Shown piece after piece: positions 1 to 5,601 of a DNA stretch of 5,601 nucleotides (positions within the stretch are counted from its first letter, which is position 1; the number at the start of each line of letters is the position of its first letter). Made by a program: the position numbers and the translations under genes. Origin of the DNA: an uncultured Tidjanibacter sp. (lineage in GTDB: Bacteria; Bacteroidota; Bacteroidia; Bacteroidales; Rikenellaceae); contig CAKUKW010000141.1 in the NCBI GenBank assembly GCA_934663885.1, positions 1-5,601 on the forward strand. The letters run 5' to 3'. Below the pieces are notes generated by a model. That model was not told where the DNA came from, made no database searches, and saw only the letters and a list, made by a program, of their open reading frames with translations.

Positions 1-1
1 G

Positions 2-74
2 TGGTGCCACCAGGAATCGAACCGGGGACACAAGGATTTTCAGTCCTTTGCTCTACCAACTGAGCTATGGCACC
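2..74 (-). tRNA. tRNA-Phe (anticodon GAA)
   Basis: Read on the minus strand, this folds as a complete 73-base cloverleaf without the CCA tail. The acceptor stem is GGTGCCA with TGGCACC, the D stem is GCTC with GAGC, the anticodon stem is AAGGA with TCCTT, and the T loop is TTCGATT. The anticodon loop CTGAAAA gives GAA, which reads the Phe codons UUC and UUU. The variable loop has 5 bases (GTGTC), and the discriminator base is A at position 2. Only one base follows it before the window edge (C), so whether CCA is encoded cannot be told. One oddity is the T stem CCCGG/CCTGG, which has a C·U mismatch at its middle pair (51-63). The other stems are fully paired. A strong promoter for it lies at 117-147. 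Confidence 0.97.
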
Positions 75-116
75 ATTTATGTTTGCAGGGGGCGTGATAT
101 ACTTCCCAAGCGGGTG

Positions 117-147
117 CAAATATAACCATAAAATTTTATTCTCCAAA
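117..147 (-). promoter_or_regulatory. Promoter of tRNA-Phe, Bacteroidota type
   Basis: On the minus strand a -33 element TTTG (147-144) is followed by exactly 19 bases and then a -7 element TATATTTG (124-117). This matches the known Bacteroidota sigma-70-type consensus TTTG-N19-TAnnTTTG. Transcription should start near position 110, leaving a leader of about 36 bases before the mature tRNA end at 74, to be removed by RNase P. The match in both boxes and in spacing makes this the best-supported regulatory site in the window. Confidence 0.88.
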
Positions 148-462
148 TTAAAAAAAGCTATTATCGATCTGATTTTCCGCAAAACTGCCGGCTTCCATTC
201 TTTTTATGTGTGCTGCCTCGCATGCGCCCCTTCCTGTAACATAGACACTAAAATATTAAAATCGATAGCGATTCCGATATATATTTTTGCCCGCAATATA
301 AGTCAGTACTTCGGAACAATGTGCAAAAACAAATCTGCATGCATAATCTTTATTGCAGCTTAGTTCGCTTAGCCTAATGCGATTAAACGGCACTGTTTTC
401 GGACTAACAGCGAGTTAGCTAATTTAAACATAATTCAGGGTATCATCTTTTACTAAAAGTTG
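148..462. other. AT-rich intergenic region, no gene seen
   Basis: This stretch separates the leftward tRNA promoter from the rightward nadE promoter. It contains no coding region I can support: the one open frame crossing it (67-363, plus) starts inside the tRNA, runs through the tRNA promoter and has no recognisable domain. Weak secondary-structure candidates are a small inverted repeat AATCG/CGATT at 260-273, a bulged hairpin at 340-357 (TGCATAA with TTATTGCA), and a longer imperfect inverted repeat with arms at 357-369 and 409-420. None is followed by a T-run, so none looks like a terminator. One stray -7-like match TATTTTTG at 282-289 (plus) has no -33 partner at the right distance. Confidence 0.6.
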
Positions 463-470
463 TATATTTG
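463..470 (+). promoter_or_regulatory. Putative -7 element of the nadE-rnf operon
   Basis: TATATTTG matches TAnnTTTG, the Bacteroidota -7 consensus, and is identical to the -7 box of the tRNA-Phe promoter. Transcription would start near 475-478, giving a leader of roughly 26-29 bases before the nadE ATG at 504. No clear TTG or TTTG box is present 19-21 bases upstream, so the promoter may be weaker than the tRNA one or may need an activator. Its position is the main reason to reject a TTG start at 468, which would lie inside this box. Confidence 0.6.
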
Positions 471-503
471 CGGGTAGGTTTTATTCGCATATCCCAAAAT
501 AAT

Positions 504-2078
504 ATGAAGGTCGCCGTTGCACAACTCAATTATACGGTCGGTGATTTTGAAACCAATAAGGTCAAGATCATCGGCGCCATTAATAAGGCGAAGGAACAGG
601 GTTCGGATCTTGTAGTATTCGCCGAACATGCCATAAGCGGCAGTCCGGCTTACGATCTTCTGAATAAAGTCGATTTCCTCGAATTATGCGAGGAATCCCT
701 GGTTGAGATAGCCTCTTTCTGCGAGGGTATTTCCGCCATCGTAGGATTGCCCGTACAGAACGGGAATCGCATTTATAGCGCTGCTGCGTTGATACAGAAC
801 AGAAAAATCATACATTATATAACAAAAAGGAATATTTACCTGAGGGACGAACAGCGTTTCATATCTTCGGGGAAGGGTAGCGAGTATTTCCTTATTAAAG
901 GCAATAAAGTTGCGGTAGTGCTCGGCGACGGCCTGCTTAATGAAGAGGAATATTCCGGCAAGGTTCACAGCGTTGTGAATATTTCAGCCGATCCGTACGC
1001 CCGGGCTATTATTGAAAAGAGGTATGAGCGTATGAAGCGGCAGTCTTTTACGCTCGATGCCAATTATATTTTTGTTAACCAGGTAGGGGGGCAAACCGAT
1101 GTAGTATTCGACGGCTCTTCGGCGGTTTTCAATCCCAGAGGAGAAGCAGTGGCTTTTCTGAAGAGTTTCGAAGAAGATTTTCTTATTATAGACGTGGATG
1201 AGGATCATCCCGAAATAGAGCTTCCGTATCAGAATAAAACGGAAAACGTATACAAAGCCATAAAACTGGGCCTGGGCGATTTTTTCTCGAAACAGGGATA
1301 TAAGACCGCGTGTCTCGGACTTTCGGGAGGTATTGACTCGGCCGTGGTGGCAGCTATAGCTGCGGAGGTGTTGGGGCCTGAAAATGTGAAAGTGCTTATG
1401 ATGCCTTCTCCGTACTCCAGCGACCATTCCGTGGATGACGCAGTGGACATGGCGGAACGTATCGGGCTGGGATATATGATAGTGCCTATAAATGATTCTT
1501 ACGATGCCGTGCTCAGGGCGCTCGAGCCGGTATTTAATAAAGACGTTGAGTTCGGTACTGCGGAGGAGAATATCCAGGCACGCCTAAGGATGGTCATGTT
1601 GATGGCGATGTCAAACAAATTCGGCCATATCCTGCTCAATACCTCGAATAAGAGTGAGCTGGCGGTGGGATACGGGACGCTTTACGGCGACAATACCGGT
1701 GTAATAAGCATAATGGGCGACCTTTATAAAAGCGAGGTATTCGACCTCGCAAGGTATATAAACCGGGAAATAGAGGTTATACCGCAATCCATAATTATGA
1801 AGGAGCCGTCGGCGGAGTTGCGTCCGGGGCAGAAGGATACGGATACCTTGCCGGCATACGATGTTGTCGACGCCATTTTTTACCGTATGATAGAGGAGCG
1901 CCAGTCGCGCGAAGAGATAATAAACGCCGGGTTTGATGCCGAGGTGGTATATAAAATTTACGGTATGATACTCAAGAACGAACAGAAAAGATTCCAGTTC
2001 TGTCCGGTGCTCAGGGTGTCCACTTGTCCGTTCGGGGTGGAACGCATAATGCCACTCACCAGCAAATACGGATTCTGA
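504..2078 (+). CDS. nadE: NAD+ synthetase, glutamine-dependent type with degenerate glutaminase site
   Basis: NadE is the cytosolic enzyme of the last step of NAD+ synthesis: it adenylates nicotinate adenine dinucleotide with ATP and amidates it. At 524 residues it has the two-domain layout of the glutamine-using family. An N-terminal nitrilase-type (CN hydrolase) domain spans about 1-235 and a synthetase domain about 245-524. The synthetase part looks intact, with the ATP-binding loop SGGIDS at 274-279, ENIQAR at 355-360, TSNKSE at 380-385 followed by VGYGTLYGD, and the KEPSAELRPGQ segment at 433-443. In the glutaminase domain E41 (in FAEH) and K108 fit two members of the expected Glu-Lys-Cys triad, but the usual ICED segment reads LGDG (140-143), so no cysteine sits at the nucleophile position. 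The domain may be inactive and the enzyme ammonia-dependent; this is inference. The ATG at 504 was chosen because the protein then begins directly with the first strand of the fold (MKVAVAQLN). It is probably the first gene of the operon, ending 20 bases before the RseC-family gene. Its identity as NadE is near certain. Confidence 0.95.
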   Translation: MKVAVAQLNYTVGDFETNKVKIIGAINKAKEQGSDLVVFAEHAISGSPAYDLLNKVDFLELCEESLVEIASFCEGISAIVGLPVQNGNRIYSAAALIQNRKIIHYITKRNIYLRDEQRFISSGKGSEYFLIKGNKVAVVLGDGLLNEEEYSGKVHSVVNISADPYARAIIEKRYERMKRQSFTLDANYIFVNQVGGQTDVVFDGSSAVFNPRGEAVAFLKSFEEDFLIIDVDEDHPEIELPYQNKTENVYKAIKLGLGDFFSKQGYKTACLGLSGGIDSAVVAAIAAEVLGPENVKVLMMPSPYSSDHSVDDAVDMAERIGLGYMIVPINDSYDAVLRALEPVFNKDVEFGTAEENIQARLRMVMLMAMSNKFGHILLNTSNKSELAVGYGTLYGDNTGVISIMGDLYKSEVFDLARYINREIEVIPQSIIMKEPSAELRPGQKDTDTLPAYDVVDAIFYRMIEERQSREEIINAGFDAEVVYKIYGMILKNEQKRFQFCPVLRVSTCPFGVERIMPLTSKYGF

Positions 2079-2098
2079 CAATTCAATAAGATTAATCA

Positions 2099-2524
2099 GT
2101 GGGAAAATCAATAGAGCATAAAGGAACGGTACTTTTTGTAGAAGGCGACAGGATAGATGTCGAGATTATAGCGGAAAGCGCCTGCGCCGGATGCCACGTG
2201 AAAAAGGCCTGCGGAATGGGTGAGCAGCAGGAAAAGGTGTTGCAGCTTCTCACGGAGTCCGCCAAATATTATGATGCCGGTGAAGAAGTTATAGTTTATA
2301 TGGAGGAGAGAAAGGGAATAAAGGCAGCGGTTTACGCCTACATGGTACCTTTCTTTGTCATTATCGCCACTTTACTCGTAACTACCGAGATTGGACTTTC
2401 CGAGTTGGCCGTCGGCCTTATCTCGCTCGGTTCCCTTGTCGTCTATTATACCGGCCTGTGGTTTTTCAGGAAGAAGATAGAGAAGGAAATGATTTTTAAA
2501 TTACGAAAGATAGAAACGGAATGA
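2099..2524 (+). CDS. rseC: RseC/MucC-family membrane protein of the Rnf cluster
   Basis: This 141-residue protein has the RseC/MucC layout. A short cytoplasmic N-terminal domain begins with GTVLFVEGDRIDVEI and carries a cysteine cluster C29-X2-C32-X5-C38. Two membrane helices follow (about 75-96 and 100-123) and then a basic, charged tail. In E. coli RseC sits with the sigma-E regulators and is also needed, with the Rnf-like Rsx complex, to keep SoxR reduced. In this setting, directly before rnfB, it is more plausibly an assembly or electron-transfer accessory factor for Rnf; that role is inference. The start is the GTG at 2099: an in-frame stop lies two codons upstream (2093-2095), the next in-frame ATG would cut into the cysteine cluster, and the conserved GTV strand begins at residue 9. 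No Shine-Dalgarno is visible. Its stop overlaps the rnfB start (ATGA), which suggests coupled translation. Confidence 0.88.
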   Translation: MGKSIEHKGTVLFVEGDRIDVEIIAESACAGCHVKKACGMGEQQEKVLQLLTESAKYYDAGEEVIVYMEERKGIKAAVYAYMVPFFVIIATLLVTTEIGLSELAVGLISLGSLVVYYTGLWFFRKKIEKEMIFKLRKIETE

Positions 2525-3384
2525 GTGTTTTGGTTTACACTGTTATCACTTTGGCGGCGCTTGGAGTCGTGGCGGCAGTGCTGCTTTGGTTTGTCGCGCG
2601 CCAGTTCAAGGTTTATGAGGATCCGCGGATAGACGATGTCGAAAAGATGCTCCCCGGCGCTAACTGCGGGGGCTGTGGATTCGCAGGTTGCCGCGCTTTT
2701 GCTACAGAGGCGGTAAAGGTCGATGATCTGTCGGCGATTTTTTGTCCTGTAGGGGGAGGCGCCCTTATGAAAAGCGTGGGCGATTTTCTGGGAAAATCGG
2801 CGCCTGAAAGGGAGCCCCAGATAGCCGTCGTACGGTGCAACGGCTCGTGCGCCAACCGTCCCGTCACAAGCAAATATGACGGTGCATCGTCATGTGCGGT
2901 CGTTGCCGCACTTTATACCGGTGAAACGGGGTGTTCATACGGTTGCTTTGGAAAGGGCGACTGCGTGGCTGTTTGCCCCTTCGATGCCATACACATGAAT
3001 CCCGAAACCAACCTTCCGGAGGTCGACCAGGTTAAATGTACGGCCTGCGGCGCTTGTGTTAAAGCATGTCCGAAGACAATAATAGAGCTTCGCCGCAAGG
3101 GTCCGAAAGATATGCGTGTATTCGTTTCGTGCGTAAATAAAGATAAAGGAGCTGTGGCGAGGAAAAGCTGTACGGTCGCCTGTATCGCCTGTGGTAAATG
3201 TGTGAAAGTTTGTCCGTTCGATGCGATAACAATGGAAAACAATCTCGCCTTCATAGATTCCAATAAATGTAAACTCTGCCGTAAGTGTGTAACGGAATGT
3301 CCCACAGGGGCTATCTGGGAGGTCAATTTCCCTCCGCGCAAGGTCGCCGCACCAGCGACGGAGAATGTTCAGGCAGAAGCTTAA
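2521..3384 (+). CDS. rnfB: Rnf electron transport complex subunit B
   Basis: RnfB is the membrane-anchored iron-sulfur subunit that exchanges electrons with ferredoxin on the cytoplasmic side. The 287-residue protein starts with one membrane helix (about 5-26). Next comes the RnfB-type 4Fe-4S domain with C49-X2-C52-X4-C57 and C75, in the context NCGGCGFAGC. The rest is very cysteine-rich: C106, C110, C125, then C138-X3-C142-X5-C148-X3-C152-P, then three classical ferredoxin motifs C-X2-C-X2-C-X3-C-P at 173-183, 221-231 and 250-260. I count 25 cysteines, enough for at least five 4Fe-4S clusters. This is the long, many-cluster form seen in anaerobes, unlike the shorter RsxB of E. coli, which as I recall has about 12 cysteines. 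The tail after 270 is Ala/Pro-rich and probably disordered. The ATG at 2521 overlaps the stop of the RseC-family gene by four bases, and rnfC follows 11 bases after the stop. No key residue of the recognised motifs is missing. Confidence 0.96.
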   Translation: MSVLVYTVITLAALGVVAAVLLWFVARQFKVYEDPRIDDVEKMLPGANCGGCGFAGCRAFATEAVKVDDLSAIFCPVGGGALMKSVGDFLGKSAPEREPQIAVVRCNGSCANRPVTSKYDGASSCAVVAALYTGETGCSYGCFGKGDCVAVCPFDAIHMNPETNLPEVDQVKCTACGACVKACPKTIIELRRKGPKDMRVFVSCVNKDKGAVARKSCTVACIACGKCVKVCPFDAITMENNLAFIDSNKCKLCRKCVTECPTGAIWEVNFPPRKVAAPATENVQAEA

Positions 3385-3395
3385 TTATTAAATAT

Positions 3396-4730
3396 ATGTT
3401 GAAGACTTTCCCAATGGGCGGGATACATCCGTCAGACAATAAGTTGAGCTCGACTTTTAAGACCGAGAGGCTTCCGGTACCGAAAATAGTAACAATCCCG
3501 CTTTCACAGCATATAGGGGCTCCCGCAACGGCGTTGGTTGCAAAAGGCGACAGGGTCAGGACGGGGCAGTTGATAGGGCAGAGCGCGGGTTTTGTTTCCT
3601 GCAATATACACTCTTCGGTAACTGGCATGGTGGCCGCTGTCGATATGTTGCCCGACGGTGCGGGGATACGCCGCCTTTGTGTGGTTATCAATACCGAACC
3701 TGACGAATTCGAAGAAGGAATGGATCTCTCGGAGAAAGTTATCCGCGAATGTTCGCTCGAACCGAAGGAGATTATTTCGAGGATTGCCGGAGCTGGTGTC
3801 GTAGGAATGGGGGGAGCCACTTTTCCTACCCACGTCAAACTTTCGGTTCCTGACGGGAAGCATGCCGAATACCTTGTGATAAACGGCGTGGAATGCGAAC
3901 CTTACCTCACGGCCGACCATCGTATCATGCTGGAAAAAGGGGAAGAGCTTCTTTCCGGCGTCCGGATTATCGCCAAAGCCCTGCAGGTTAAAAAGGCCTA
4001 TATAGGTATAGAAAATAATAAGCCCGATGCCATTGCATCACTTCGAAGGATAGCTGAGGCGACGGCTCCTGAGATAACTATAGTGCCGCTTAAGGTTCAA
4101 TACCCTCAGGGAGGTGAAAAACAGCTTATTGCGGCAGTTACCGGGAGGCAGGTGCCTAGCGGCGGACTTCCCATAGACGTAGGCTGCGTGGTACAGAACG
4201 TAGGTACCGCCTACGCCGTTTACGAGGCTGTAACCAAAAATAAACCGCTATATGAAAGGATAGTTACGGTAACGGGTAAGAAACTCGGGAAAACGGCTAA
4301 TTACCTTGTCCGTATCGGGACTCCGGTAAGCGAAATTATTGCGGCTGCGGGAGGGCTCCCGGAGGATACCGGTAAAGTCATCGCAGGAGGCCCCATGATG
4401 GGACGCGCGATGAGTAACCTCGACGCTCCGGTAACGAAAGGTACATCGGGTGTGCTTATGATGGATTCCAAAGAGGCAGTCCGCATACCAGAGCAGAATT
4501 GCATCCGTTGCAGTAAATGCGTGGGAGTTTGCCCTATGGGACTTTCCCCTTATCTGCTTAGCCAAGTATCGAAAAAAGGCATTTGGGAAGAAGCGGAGAA
4601 TAACGCGGTAACAGATTGTATCGAGTGCGGTTCGTGCTCTTACACATGTCCGTCAAGCCTGCCGCTTCTGGATTATATTCGTCTCGGAAAAGCCGAGGTT
4701 ATGAAAATAATCCGTTCGCGTAAAGGCTGA
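3396..4730 (+). CDS. rnfC: Rnf electron transport complex subunit C
   Basis: RnfC is the peripheral cytoplasmic subunit that binds NADH and FMN and passes electrons between NAD(H) and the membrane part of Rnf. The 444-residue protein begins with the family signature FPMGGIHPSDNK (5-16). A barrel-sandwich segment follows (about 40-80, GAPATALVAKGDRVRTGQLIG then IHSSVTGMV). The Complex-I 51-kDa-like nucleotide/FMN fold carries the glycine-rich GAGVVGMGGATFPTHVK at 132-148 and NGVECEPYLTADHR at 163-176. A SLBB-like segment lies around 285-340. Near the C-terminus two ferredoxin motifs are complete: C369-X2-C372-X2-C375-X3-C379-P and C408-X2-C411-X2-C414-X3-C418-P. It lacks the long Ala/Lys-rich C-terminal extension of E. 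coli RsxC, as expected for this lineage. The ATG at 3396 is preferred over a GTG at 3285 in the same frame, because the earlier start would overlap rnfB by 100 bases and add 37 residues unlike the family. The bases just upstream are A/T-rich, with no Shine-Dalgarno. Confidence 0.96.
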   Translation: MLKTFPMGGIHPSDNKLSSTFKTERLPVPKIVTIPLSQHIGAPATALVAKGDRVRTGQLIGQSAGFVSCNIHSSVTGMVAAVDMLPDGAGIRRLCVVINTEPDEFEEGMDLSEKVIRECSLEPKEIISRIAGAGVVGMGGATFPTHVKLSVPDGKHAEYLVINGVECEPYLTADHRIMLEKGEELLSGVRIIAKALQVKKAYIGIENNKPDAIASLRRIAEATAPEITIVPLKVQYPQGGEKQLIAAVTGRQVPSGGLPIDVGCVVQNVGTAYAVYEAVTKNKPLYERIVTVTGKKLGKTANYLVRIGTPVSEIIAAAGGLPEDTGKVIAGGPMMGRAMSNLDAPVTKGTSGVLMMDSKEAVRIPEQNCIRCSKCVGVCPMGLSPYLLSQVSKKGIWEEAENNAVTDCIECGSCSYTCPSSLPLLDYIRLGKAEVMKIIRSRKG

Positions 4731-4759
4731 CTAAAAAAACGAAACGACATAGAATAAAT

Positions 4760-5601
4760 ATGGACAATAGACTGATCGTATCGCATTCACCCCACGTACA
4801 CGGCAGCGAGTCGACGAAACGTATAATGATAGACGTTCTGATTGCGCTTGCGCCCGCACTGGTCGTCTCTACGTGGATCTTCGGGTTGAATGTACTTTTA
4901 ATTACGGCCGTATCGGTGGTGAGCTGCGTACTGTTCGAATACCTTATACAGCGCTACCTGATAAAGGGTCCGGTTACCATTAATAATTTTTCCGCAGTAG
5001 TTACAGGTGTATTGCTTGCGTTCAACCTTCCTTCCGGGATCCCGCTTTGGATGGTCGCCATCGGCGCCCTGGTAGCGATAGGGGTAGGTAAGATGACATT
5101 CGGGGGATTAGGTAAGAATCCGTTCAACCCCGCTTTGGTCGGGCGAGTGTTCCTGCTGCTTTCTTTCCCTGTTGCAATGACCGCTTTCCCTGAAATGGAT
5201 GCCATATCGGGAGCTACGCCGCTTACGGCAATGAAAGCAGCCATGGCTACAGGCCAACCGCTTACGGAGGTAATGGGAATGTTTACCTGGCAGGATATGC
5301 TTATAGGCTTCAAAAGCGGCTCCTTCGGCGAGGTTTCAGCCATAGCTCTCCTTCTCGGAGGCATCTATCTTCTTATCCGCAGGGTTATCTCCTGGCATAT
5401 TCCGGTAGCGGTTCTCGGCAGTATGGCTGCGTTCACCGGAATTTTATGGGGCGCGAACCCCGATGCATATATGAGCCCGTTGTTCCACCTGCTTACCGGC
5501 GGTGCGATCCTGGGGGCATTTTTTATGGCAACGGATTACTCTACTTCCCCGATGACTAAAAAGGGTATGATATTGTTTGGCGTCGGTATAGGCATAATAA
5601 C
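4760..5601 (+). CDS. rnfD: Rnf electron transport complex subunit D (3' end outside window)
   Basis: RnfD is an integral membrane subunit related to NqrB; it carries a covalently bound FMN and takes part in ion pumping. The first 280 residues are present and the frame stays open to the window edge; the family usually runs to roughly 320-350 residues, so a short C-terminal part is missing. The start MDNRLIVSHSPHVHG fits the family (the SPH segment). Hydrophobic helices are visible at about 24-62, 77-110, 125-143, 190-208, 212-230, 243-257 and from 269 on. The motif GGLGKNPFNPALVGR (115-129) is typical. SGAT at 150-153 is the flavinylation motif, with T153 (codon 5216-5218) the expected site of FMN attachment by the ApbE flavin transferase. 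The segment FMATDYSTSPMTKKG (255-269) is another family signature. The gene begins 29 bases after rnfC, in an A-rich spacer without a terminator or Shine-Dalgarno. rnfG, rnfE and rnfA are expected next. Confidence 0.95.
   Translation, partial: MDNRLIVSHSPHVHGSESTKRIMIDVLIALAPALVVSTWIFGLNVLLITAVSVVSCVLFEYLIQRYLIKGPVTINNFSAVVTGVLLAFNLPSGIPLWMVAIGALVAIGVGKMTFGGLGKNPFNPALVGRVFLLLSFPVAMTAFPEMDAISGATPLTAMKAAMATGQPLTEVMGMFTWQDMLIGFKSGSFGEVSAIALLLGGIYLLIRRVISWHIPVAVLGSMAAFTGILWGANPDAYMSPLFHLLTGGAILGAFFMATDYSTSPMTKKGMILFGVGIGII

Noticed and set aside
340..357. A hairpin in the intergenic region as a possible terminator
   Set aside because: The stem is short and bulged, AT-rich near the loop, with no T-run on either side, and no gene ends nearby that would need it.
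67..363. A 98-codon open frame on the plus strand in the intergenic region
   Set aside because: It begins inside the tRNA-Phe gene, runs across the tRNA promoter, has no ribosome-binding context, and its translation has no recognisable domain and a composition typical of AT-rich noncoding DNA.
468..503. A TTG start for nadE giving 12 extra residues
   Set aside because: The TTG lies inside the putative -7 box and upstream of the likely transcription start, and the extra residues do not fit the family. The ATG at 504 begins exactly at the first strand of the nitrilase fold.
1643..1661. TSNKSE in NadE instead of the more familiar TGNKSE
   Set aside because: As I recall it, serine at this place is common in the family, so it is not a sign of a defective synthetase domain.
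684..2111. Several long open frames on the minus strand opposite nadE
   Set aside because: They are antisense to a clearly coding gene with conserved motifs, and their translations show no domain. The same holds for minus-strand frames opposite rnfB, rnfC and rnfD.
3285..3395. A GTG start for rnfC overlapping the end of rnfB
   Set aside because: It would overlap rnfB by 100 bases and add 37 residues unlike RnfC. The ATG at 3396 gives the standard MLKTFPMGGIHP start.
1..5601. Search for mobile elements, CRISPR repeats, defence genes or a new multi-gene system
   Set aside because: No direct repeats, transposase or phage-like genes were seen. Every gene from 504 on belongs to a known family in a coherent housekeeping and energy-metabolism operon.

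Overview
The window looks like an ordinary chromosomal stretch from a member of the Bacteroidota, most likely Bacteroidales. Two things point there. The promoters use the TAnnTTTG-type -7 element (with TTTG 19 bases upstream in the best case), and the genes lack Shine-Dalgarno sequences and have A/T-rich bases before their starts. The gene order RseC-family gene, rnfB, rnfC, rnfD is also, as I recall it, typical of that phylum. The genus cannot be told from this sequence.

Layout. At the left edge a tRNA-Phe (anticodon GAA) lies on the minus strand, with a very good promoter about 40 bases upstream of it (117-147, minus). An AT-rich intergenic stretch follows, up to about 503, with no convincing gene. 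From about 463 onward everything is on the plus strand and reads as one operon: a -7 element at 463-470, nadE (NAD+ synthetase, 504-2078), an RseC-family membrane protein (2099-2524), rnfB (2521-3384), rnfC (3396-4730) and rnfD (4760 to the window end, cut off). Spacings are 20 bases, a 4-base ATGA overlap, 11 bases and 29 bases, with no visible terminator between genes. The missing Rnf genes (rnfG, rnfE, rnfA) are expected just past the right edge.

How the genes fit together. Rnf is a membrane complex that couples electron transfer between ferredoxin and NAD(H) to pumping of Na+ or H+. RnfB carries the iron-sulfur clusters that receive or donate ferredoxin electrons, RnfC is the NADH/FMN-binding iron-sulfur subunit, and RnfD is a membrane subunit with a covalently attached FMN. 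The RseC-family protein is probably an accessory factor. NadE makes the NAD+ on which RnfC depends, so the operon joins cofactor synthesis to its use.

The most notable observation is that NadE has a full-length nitrilase-type glutaminase domain whose expected catalytic cysteine is absent (a glycine, G141, sits in that place). The ATP-dependent synthetase domain looks intact. I saw no defence system, mobile element, CRISPR array or other clearly new system.
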